Shown here in pieces: positions 56,100 through 64,000 of a stretch of 64,000 bases of DNA. Made by a program: the position numbers and the translations under genes. The first letter of the stretch is position 1. Each line of letters begins with the position of its first letter. This DNA is from Cephalotus follicularis (lineage: Eukaryota; Streptophyta; Magnoliopsida; Oxalidales; Cephalotaceae): positions 388,698 to 452,697 of the forward strand of contig BDDD01000119.1 of the NCBI GenBank assembly GCA_001972305.1. Reading direction: 5' to 3'. Under the pieces are notes generated by a model, which was given only the letters and a program-made list of their open reading frames with translations, made no database searches and was not told where the DNA came from.

Positions 56100-57398
56100 A
56101 TGGCGAGAACGAAGCAGACAAAGAGGTTCGTTAGGGGCCCTGAAGCGGTCGCCCGTGCGTCCACAGGAGTAACAGTGGCGGTCCGGCCCCTAGATATGGA
56201 GGTGGAGATGGGGCCTCCGCCGCCGGGAACCCCAGCGTTGAGGCCACTGGGGCCGAGGTCCAGGTCTTTCGGGCGGATTTTGAAGAGTCCACCATGCGCC
56301 CACACAAACTGGCGCAGCTGGCCTAGGAGTACGCCATCCCCGGCGGGCTGGACTTGGAGATCCCAGCTGACCCCCGGGCCGCCACTGTGAGCCGGCCGAG
56401 GCATTTCGTGGTGTTCCAGGATGCCCTGGAGCATGGACTGAGGCTCCCCCTGCATCCGTTCACTGTCTCTGTCCTCAGGCATTACCAAATCCACCCCTCC
56501 ATGTTGCAGGCCCAGTCCTGGGGGTTTATCATGGGGTTCCTCATGCGGTGCCTGGAAGCGGGGGCGGTGCCCACCGTCGGTTTGTTCAAGGAGTTCCACA
56601 GTGTGTCCCCTACTCCCAAGAGACGCGGCTTCCACTTCAAGTCGCGTGTGAGCCGCCCTAAACTGCTGGCCGAGAACAACAAGTCCGTCAAGCGCTGGAG
56701 GGAGAAGTACTTCCTGGTCAAGAACCTCCCTGGCTTCACGCCCTGCCCTTGGGCAGATTCTCTAGACATCGAGTGCCTGAACTAGAGGTCATTTCTGACT
56801 AGGGAGGAGGCTGAGGGCTTGAGGAGGCTCTCGGCTCTTGGGCTGGAGGACGTACTGAAGGTTGTGTCCGAGGACCGTCTGCGGAGGCATGGGCTGAGCA
56901 TGTCTGTGGGCCGCAGGGTCAGTCTGGAGCTGGAGGCCAAGGAAGGGCCCCTGGGGGCGCAGAGAGAGAGAGGACAGGGCAGTCATGACGGAGCTGCTTC
57001 CTCCACGGCCCCGCAAGGAGAGAGCCGTACTATGCTTCTTCTAGGACTAGTCTATTTTTGTGTAGGTGCTAACTTCTTCAATGTCTCTAACTATTTCTTT
57101 CTTCGTATGTGCAGGAATGGCACGCCCAGACTCTACTTTGGACCTGCTGAGGGCTGGGCGTGAGCAGGGCCTCTCTGAGGACCCTGAGACGTAAAGGAGG
57201 GACGCTGAGCAGAGGCGAAAGGCCCTGGAGAAGTCACGGAGGGCGTCGGAGAGGAGGGCGGCCAGACAGGCCGAGGCGAGGGCAAGGCTGGAGGGGTTGC
57301 CCCAGACCATTTCTGCGGAGGCCAGGGAGGCCAGTGATGCTGAGGAAAGGCAGGCCATAGAGGCGAGGGTGGATATACCCTCGGGGGACGAGGCCTAG
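56100..57398 (+). pseudogene. Antisense gene of element D (Transposase_28-like, H3-tail-like start)
   Basis: ATG 56100 begins MARTKQTKRFV. An in-frame upstream ATG at 56058 would extend it by 14 residues. A frameshift near 56280 and a stop at about 56323 precede the domain AMINO pattern HFVVFQDALEHGLRLPLHPF, QSWGFIMGFLMRCLEAG, PTVGLFKEFH and KSVKRWREKYFLVKNLPGF. A stop follows at 56783. The second exon starts after GTGCAG at 57111-57114 with MARPDSTLDLLRAGREQ. It has a TAA after 25 codons and an Arg/Ala-rich helix, and ends at TAG 57396. The NLS-like cluster and the long coiled coil of B and C are missing, so this version is shortened. Confidence 0.75.
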
Positions 57399-58768
57399 GC
57401 TAGCTCCTTCTTTTTATTCTTGCCTTGTAATTTTCTCTTCTTTACATTGTACTCTCCAAGTTATTAATACAATGAAGTGTTTTTTTTATTTGACTTGTCT
57501 ATTTTGTTTACTTGCTTTCACAATTCATGAAGCCCTTGGGGAGCATGGCGCTCCCTGGCCCCGGGCTCAGCCTAACTTAGCACGCTGCGCTTGCGCTCCT
57601 CCCGGGCCCGCACCGTCCTTTTAGGGCAGTTGCACGCGAACAATCATTATAATCCTATAACTTGATAAACTTAACCACTTAGGTTTTGTAGTCCTCTCAG
57701 GTCAGTGAAGTAAAAACAATATAACAATCTCTGGACTTGGCCGCCCAACCCTAGTAGTCCCCTTAGGACAACAAAGTGTGAATTGTATAATTGTCTTTAG
57801 ATTTCGATCGCCCAAGCTTGGTAGTCCCTTTGGGGCACCTCGTATTAAAGGAGCTTAAGCGAAAAGGATATGGACTGTGCAGGCTCTATTGTGTCCGTGG
57901 GCTAGGCGTCTGGTCTGCCTGGGCAAGTTCCTATGGGTTTGCCGCGCAGGTCGTCGTCTGGCTCAGCAAGTCACGAGCCAGGTCGTCTGAGCTTGCAGTC
58001 CACGTAGGGACACTTGTGATAAAGTGCTCAGTACGACGAGCTTGATCGTTGCGAGTTCCCATGGGTTCGCCTCTCAAGACACGACTTTAGGTCTGGTCGA
58101 ACAAGTTCCTGTGGGATTGCCGACCGTAGGGCGCTCCCTGGGGAGTCTTATATCTTCCTTGGACGTCTTCACGTGCTCCCCCGAGGGAGGCTTTTTGCTG
58201 GGCACTTCGCTGGGGAGCTCGGGTCAACTAACCATGAGCTGAGGCCTGGCTGAGCCCTCAGGTGCCGGTGCCAGGAGTGCGGGATTTATGGGAGAGTGAT
58301 AGGTTCGGTCTAGTTTCGCCCGTGCTCCCCAGCTCAGACCAGCCTAGGCCCTGGAGGTGCTTTATTGTGTGTGCCCTGGCAAAACGGGGGGCTGGGGTAG
58401 TTTCTCCTTCTTGGGGTTGTTAGGTCTGCCCCCTGGGGGTATGTGCCCTGCTGGGGTTGAACGACCACACGCTGGGGTCGTGTGGAGTACCCGGGCCGGC
58501 TTGCGGTTCTTAAGGAAGAAGAGGGAGTTTGCCTTAGTTTTGGCCGCGCTCCCGACCTCAGACCAGCCTGGCCCCTGGAGGGACTTTGTCTGGTGAGCCT
58601 TGGTGGAACCCTCGGCTACGTAACCGGGGTGAAATGACGCCTCCTTAGCATAGGTTGAGCATTTGGGGGAAGCTGGGGTGGTTCCCCCTGCTTAGCGTTG
58701 TTGGGACTGCCCCCTTGGGGGTCTTTGTGGTGCTCCCCTGGTAGGGAGGTTTTGTTTGGTCGGCGGCT
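57399..58768. other. Spacer between antisense gene and pol in D, with conserved block 2
   Basis: A 3'-UTR-like stretch (CCTTGTAATTTTCTCTTC then TTGTACTCT) lies at 57422-57455. Block 2 lies at 57988-58128 (GTAGGGACACTTGTGAT, AAGTGCTCAGTACGACGAG and TTCGCCTCTCAAGACACGA). CTCCCTGGGGAG-type palindromes follow near 58134 and 58728. No gene is supportable. Confidence 0.65.
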
Positions 58769-58822
58769 GTTCAGAGGTTTAAGGACATGAACATTGGACC
58801 TCCGGCTCCTTGAAAACTTGGA
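58769..58822. repeat. Conserved non-coding block 1, copy D
   Basis: CTGTTCAGAGGTTTAAGGAC, ATGAACATTGGACCTCCGG and GAAAACTTGGAACC, matching B and C at the same position after pol. Confidence 0.75.
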
Positions 58823-58914
58823 ACCAAAGTCTTGAATACAATTTTTCGAAGGGTCGAAAAGAGTGTTTTATTTCCTCTTTGAGTTTGTGTACATTTAACA
58901 ACTTTTGGTAATAT

Positions 58915-61900
58915 TTCCTCAGATGCTCGGCATTCCAAGCTCTGGCGATCTCCCTACCCCCCAGAGCTTCAAGTTTGAATGTTCCTGGGTGGAGTACTCT
59001 CTAGATATTGTATGGCCCCTCCCAGGTGGGGGCTAGCTTTCCTCTAGTTTCGGTGGGGTCTGAAATTGCTGAATTGCGCAGGATCAGGTCTCCTTGCCTT
59101 AGTGGTCTGGGGCTCACCCTCTTGTTGTAGTAACGGCTCACCCTTTGTTGGTAAGATGCGACTCTGATGGCGGCCTTGTCTCTGAGCTCTCCCACCAAAT
59201 CGAGGAGGCATCTGAGCCCTTCTTCGTTATTTTGCTCTGTGAAGTGCACAACCCTTGGTGACTGGACACCAATCTACACCGGTATCATGGCCTCCGCTTC
59301 GAAGCAAAGACTGGATGGGGACTCCCCGGTGGTAGTCCAAGGAGTAGTTCTGTATGCCCACAAAAAACGCTTGGTAGCTCCTCCGTCCATCTTCCTTTGC
59401 TCTCTTTAAGGCGCTTCTTCAGGCCCGAAATGATTTCTCTGTTTATTACCTCCGCTTGGCCATTGCTCTGGGGGTAGGCTACAGAGGCGAGCCTATGCTC
59501 TATTCTCCACTCTTGGCAAAAGTTACGGAAAGCCTGGCAGTCAAACTGTTTCCCTTTATCGGAGACTATTATCCTGGGAACTCTGAACCTGCAGATGATG
59601 GACTTCCACACGAAGCTTTCGGTGTTCTTCTCTGTGATGGTGGCCAGGGGTTCCGCCTCTACCCACTTGGTGAAATAATATACTGCCATAATGAGGAATT
59701 TCCTCTGCCCTGTCGCCATCGGAAGTGGTCCTACGAAATCCATCCCCCATTGTGCATAGGGCCAGGGGGCCGTTATAGATGTCAGAGGTTGAGAAGGTCT
59801 TCTGCTTATGTTCGCATTCCTCTGACACTTGTCGCATCTTCTTACCAAATCGACGGCATCTTGGTGCAAAGTTGGCCAATAGTAGCCTTGCCTCACCAGC
59901 TTGTGGGACAACGTCCTGCCCCATGTATGGTTGCCACACACTCCTTCGTGGACCTCTTTTAGAGCATAATCAACCTCTAGGGGAGCCAGGCATCTCATCC
60001 AGGGAAATGAGAAAGACCTTTTGTAAAGAATCCCCTCGCGGAGTTGAAACCTGTTTGCTCTGTACACCAGTCTCCTCGCCTCCGCGGGGTCCTCGGGCAA
60101 GATTGCATCCTTCAGCCAATTAATAAACGGGGTCATCCAGTTCGGCTCCTGTGGTAAGTCAATGTCCATCACGTCCACCTCGGAGATGGTGGGCCGGTCC
60201 AGGTAATCCACCATCACGGTCTGATTCCTCTCTAGCTCCCCTGCCGTGACCAGTTTTGACAGCTGGTCTGCTCGGGCGTTTTCTACCTTGGGTATCTTCG
60301 TAACTCTGAGAATTTCGAAAGTAGGCTTCAAACTCTGGAAGTGTGACAAGTACTTAACCATCGAATCCTCTCGGGGCTCGTACTCTCCACAAGCCAGACC
60401 AACCACTAACTGGGAGTCACTGGAGACTTCTATCCTCTACACCTCTAGATGCTTCGCAATTGTCAGCCCGACTATAAGAGCTTCCCACTCAGCTTCGTTA
60501 TTCGTGGCTTTGAAGCCAAACCTCAGAGCATACTCTAACGTCCACCCACTTGGACTCACCAGAAGCACCCTTGCACCACTTCCCGTGATGCAGGAAGAGC
60601 CATCCACGGATAACTTCCAGCCTTCCCTCTCGCTCTCGGAGGGGTTCTTCTCCATACACTCCGTGGGTGTATTATCTCCAACAAAGTCGGCCAGGACCCG
60701 TGACTTGATCGCTGGTCTGGCTTTGAACTTCACATCATCTTCGCCTAGCTCGACTGACCACTTAATTAGTCTGCCCGAGGTGTCAGGCTTCGCGAAAACT
60801 TGCTTGAGCGGCTTGCCAGTCAAAACCTTGATTGTATGGGCTTGAAAGTACGACCTCAACTTCTGGGCTGCAATGATCAAAACGTAGGCGAACTTCTCCA
60901 CCTCCGGGTACCTCCCCTCAACATCATTTAGTGCTTTGCTCACATAGTACACCGGCCTTTGAACCTTTTCTTCTTCCCTGACCAACACCGCACTCACTGC
61001 GCCCGGAGTGGCCGCAAGGTACAGATACAAGTCTTCCCCGTCCTTAGGTTTTGAAATCAGAGGCGGGGAGGCCAGGTACTCCTTCAACTTGTCGAATACT
61101 GCTTGGCAATCATCTGACTAGGAAAACCCCTTAGGGTCCCTCAGCACCCTAAAGAATGGGAGACATTTCTCTGCTGACTTTGAAACAAACCGGCTCAGGG
61201 TCGCTATCCTCCCATTCAGTTTTTGCACCTCCTTGACAGTTTGGGGGGGCCTTAGATCTTGGACCGACGAGATCTTCTCCGGGTTGGCCTCTATTCCTCT
61301 GTCCGAGACCATGAACCCCAGGAACTTTCCCGAGGAGACCCCGAAAGTGCACTTAGACGGGTTGAGTTTCATTTGGTATCTTCTTAGTACCTCAAACGTC
61401 TCCTCCAGGTCCTTTATGTGGGGGCTCCTGCCTGGGGTTTTGATGAGCATGTCATCGACATAGACCTCCATGTTTCTCCCAATCTGGGGCTCAAAGATCT
61501 TATTGACTAGCCATTGGTAAGTAGCCCCTGCGTTCTACAAACCGAAGGGCATGACCTTGTAACAAATACATCCCCCGGTCGGTGACAAAAGCTGTCTTGT
61601 CCTCATCGGGCTCATACATAGGAATCTGATTGTACCCCGAGTAAGCATCCAAGAAGCTCAACATTCTGTAGCCCGAGGTCGCATCCACCAACTGGTCTAT
61701 CTTCGGAAGGGGGAAATGGTCTTTAGGGAAATCCTTATTGAGGTCTGTGAAATCAATGCACATTCTTCACTTGCCATTCGCCTTCTTGACTAGGACGGGG
61801 TTCACCAACCAGTCTGAGTACTGCACCTCCCTGTACGAACCCTGCCTGTATAAGCTTGCTCACCTCATCGGCTATTGCTTGCTGACGCTCGGGAGCGAAG

Positions 61901-62690
61901 TTCCTCTTCTTCTGCCTGGTTGGGGTCCTCGCCGGGTCCACACTCAATCTGTGAGCCATTACACTCGGGCTGATCCCGGGGACCTCCTCCGTCGACCAGG
62001 CGAAGACATCTCCATTGTCTCGGAGGAATGTTATCAATTCCACCTGCTCCACCTCTCCGAGATGTGAGCCAACTTGGAAGACTCTCTCGGAGTTGCCCGC
62101 CTCCAACGGCACTTGGACCACGTCTTCAATGGGACGCGGGCACTAAGGCTCCACATCCCCCCTGAGCTCTGCATTGGCGATGAGGAGGACCTTGTCCTTC
62201 CCGCGGTCCGCAATGGCAGTCTTATAACATTTCTTGGCCGCTTGCTGATCCCCTCTGGCTTCTCCCACGCAAAACCTTGTGGGGAACTTCATGAGTAGGT
62301 GCCTCATGGACACTATCGCCTCCATCAGGTTCAGCCCCGGTCGCCCAATTATCGCGTTGTATGGGCTGGGCTTGTCAACCACCAGGAAAGTCATTTGCAC
62401 CTGGGTTTGGCGAGGAGCTATGCCTGCTACCACTAACAGGTCAATGGACCCCAAAGGATGGACCATTTCTCCTGCAAATCCGACCAGGGGGGTCTTTACT
62501 GGCTTCAGCTGGTCGACCGGTATCCTTAACTGATCAAAGGCGTACTTGTACAGGATGTCGGCCGAGCAGCCGCTGTCAATCAGGATCCTCTTCGTGGTGA
62601 AAAGTTCTACCATGAGAGTCACTACCACTGGATCGTCATGAGAGAGGCGTACTCCCTCGTAGTCCGCCTCAGAGAAGGATATCACCTCCT
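58915..62690 (-). pseudogene. TAT pol of element D
   Basis: The minus strand gives protease (LIDSGCSADILYKYAFDQL near 62560, with Cys where the family has Ser after DSG), RT with CIDFTDLNKDFPKDHFPLPKI near 61745 and YVDD near 61465, gypsy RNase H (YLYLAATPGAVSAVLVREE near 61020), second RNase H (WKLSVDGSS near 60620, ATNNEAEWEALIVGL near 60500), and integrase in a 373-codon frame (59285-60406) with CDKCQRNANI, GMDFVGPLPMATG, IVSDKGKQFD (Lys where others have Asn) and GQAEVINREI. Stops near 62140, 61115 and 60435 and frameshifts near 61540 and 59290 break it. The usual stop after LRKYYQ is lost. It is the least damaged pol here. Confidence 0.92.
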
Positions 62691-64000
62691 CATCTCCACC
62701 AGTCCTTAACCTCTTGCTGTGGTGGACCTGCTGCACCGCCAGGGACTGTCTTCCATAAGCTTTCCGGGCATTCTTATGGTCGCCGCCAGACGCAACCCCC
62801 CCGGAGATGGTGTGGATAACACCCCTGGGCTTCTGCTGCTGCCCTTCCTCCTGGAGAGGAGCTTCATCTCTCCTCCGCTCCCTTCTGTCTTGGGGAGCCT
62901 CTCTATCCAAATACTTGCGAAAATGTCCCCTTCGAATCAGATCCTCGATCTGATTTTTCAATTGCTTGCATTCTTCGGTGTCGTACCCGTGGTCACGATG
63001 GTACCGACAATATTTTTCTACGTCCCTTCTCTCTGCCGGGGACCTCAACTTCTCAGGCCACTGAATGGGGACCTTATCTTGCTCCACGGCAAGTATCATG
63101 GTGCGGGTGTCCAGGAGGGGGCGAAGTGGTTGCAGGTAGGGACAGGTGCTCCCCCTTGAGTCGCGCCTTCCCTCATGGAGAGCTTGTGCCGAAGATCGTC
63201 CTTGGTCAGGTCCGACCTCTCCCTCTTCTTTTTCTTTTTTCCGGGAACATTTCTTGAATGCCCCCCTCTCTCCTCCTGATGGTCCGACCAGGGGGTTTTT
63301 TGTTTCCTGGCTGCCATTTCCTCCTCCGCATTCACATATCTCTCTGCCCTCTTCAGCAGGTCGGCCATATCCAGGGCAGGTCTCTTCAGAAGGGAGAAGG
63401 TGAAGGAGGAGTTATTACTCAGGCCATTGTTCAGAGCTGCCATGGCGAAAGATGGCTCCAAGTCCTTCACCATGAGAGATTCCTTGTTGAACCTGGTCAG
63501 ATAGTCCCTCAATGACTCGTCCCTTCATTGCACCACGTTGATCAGATGGGTAGCATTTCTCCTATGCGTGGTGCTGTTCAGGAATTTGGTGACGAACAGC
63601 TCCGTGAGTTGATCAAAGTCCCCTACAGACTTCTGGGCCAGGGTCGAGAACCAAGACTGGGCGGAACCAGTTAGTGTGGACGGGAACCCCCGGCAGAGTG
63701 TGGCGTCTGAAGCCTGGTGTACCAACATAGTTTGGATGTAGGTGCGGACATGCTGGAGGGGGTCCGTGGACCCGTCATATTTGTCGAGGATGGGGAGCCG
63801 GAATCCACTGGGGATGCACTCTGCCATGATATCCGTTGTGAATGGATGGGCGCTGAGGCTGCGCACCTCCGCCAGGTATCCCTTCGGCTTTTCGGCTCCT
63901 TGGAGCCTTTTCTCCACCTCCGCAAGCCTTCTGTTCATCGCTTTCTCCACGTCTTTGATGTTCCTGACCCTGCTGGAAACACGCGACCCCCCGGCCACTA
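62691..64000 (-). pseudogene. TAT gag of element D, partial
   Basis: Continues past the right edge. Visible are GFPSTLTGSAQSWFSTLAQK and FVTKFLNSTTHRRNATHLIN near 63540-63680, DYLTRFNKESLMVKDLEPSF near 63450, basic KKKKRERSDLTKDDLRHKL near 63220, and the knuckle-like CRYHRDHGYDTEECKQLKNQ near 63000. One stop lies near 63520 and one frame change near 63100; the reading frame is otherwise open. Confidence 0.88.

Larger units (their letters stand above)
53983..64000 (-). mobile_element. Ty3/gypsy TAT-lineage retrotransposon D, cut by the window edge
   Basis: The 3' LTR (53983-54620), PPT, a tandem array, antisense gene, spacer, pol and most of gag are present. The gag N-terminus and 5' LTR lie beyond 64000. 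It is the most GC-rich and best-preserved pol of the three, so it is probably the youngest. The bases before the LTR (AACAC, 53978-53982) should be the target duplication, to be checked at the other end. Confidence 0.93.

Noticed and set aside
59456..60845. Plus-strand frames of 114-199 codons opposite pol in element D
   Set aside because: They are shadows of the minus-strand RNase H and integrase frames, which carry the recognised motifs.

Overview
The window is intergenic plant nuclear DNA, most likely from a eudicot. Introns have GT/AG ends. It is filled with Ty1/copia and Ty3/gypsy LTR retrotransposons, a SINE, a MULE, a CACTA element and MITE-like foldbacks. The only convincing host gene is a small single-C2H2 zinc-finger repressor with a C-terminal EAR motif at 25.4-25.9 kb. 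I cannot name the species from sequence alone.

Layout. 1-0.44 kb is a fragment of a TAT-type gypsy LTR. 0.69-5.52 kb is a copia element (minus strand, TSD ACATC) that lost protease and integrase and was invaded by a tRNA-derived SINE and by a 1.1 kb TIR element. 9.03-19.48 kb is gypsy/TAT element B (minus strand). 25.43-25.91 kb is the zinc-finger gene. 26.89-38.36 kb is complete gypsy/TAT element C (plus strand, TSD AAAAT). 38.4-42.3 kb holds foldback repeats, a MITE and an old LTR. 42.28-53.68 kb is a MULE with 66 bp TIRs and a FAR1-like transposase. Into it a 5.9 kb CACTA element inserted (TSD AAT). The CACTA itself carries a 1.5 kb solo-LTR-like insertion and three captured exons of an M48 peptidase gene. 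53.98 kb to the right edge is gypsy/TAT element D (minus strand, truncated by the window).

The three TAT elements share one plan: LTR, gag, pol (protease, RT, two RNase H domains, integrase), a non-coding spacer with conserved blocks, a gene in ANTISENSE orientation, PPT, LTR. The antisense gene has its own TATA-like box, a leader exon of about 110-130 bp, a 5'-UTR donor site at the same place, further introns, a Transposase_28-like domain, basic nuclear-localisation-like clusters and a coiled coil.

The most striking observation is the start of that antisense protein. In element C it begins MARTKQTAR, in D MARTKQTKR, and in B the diverged equivalent with a stop at the Q codon. After removal of the initiator Met (expected before Ala) this is the N-terminal tail of histone H3 (ARTKQTAR). 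The synonymous positions differ between copies while the residues are kept. I propose a retrotransposon-encoded H3-tail mimic; that function is inference and untested.

Other points of note are a perfectly phased 68 bp tandem array in D between the antisense-gene promoter and the 3' LTR, conserved non-coding blocks downstream of pol in all three elements, and a (TC)19 microsatellite that separates an upstream ATG from the zinc-finger start codon by a frame-determining distance.
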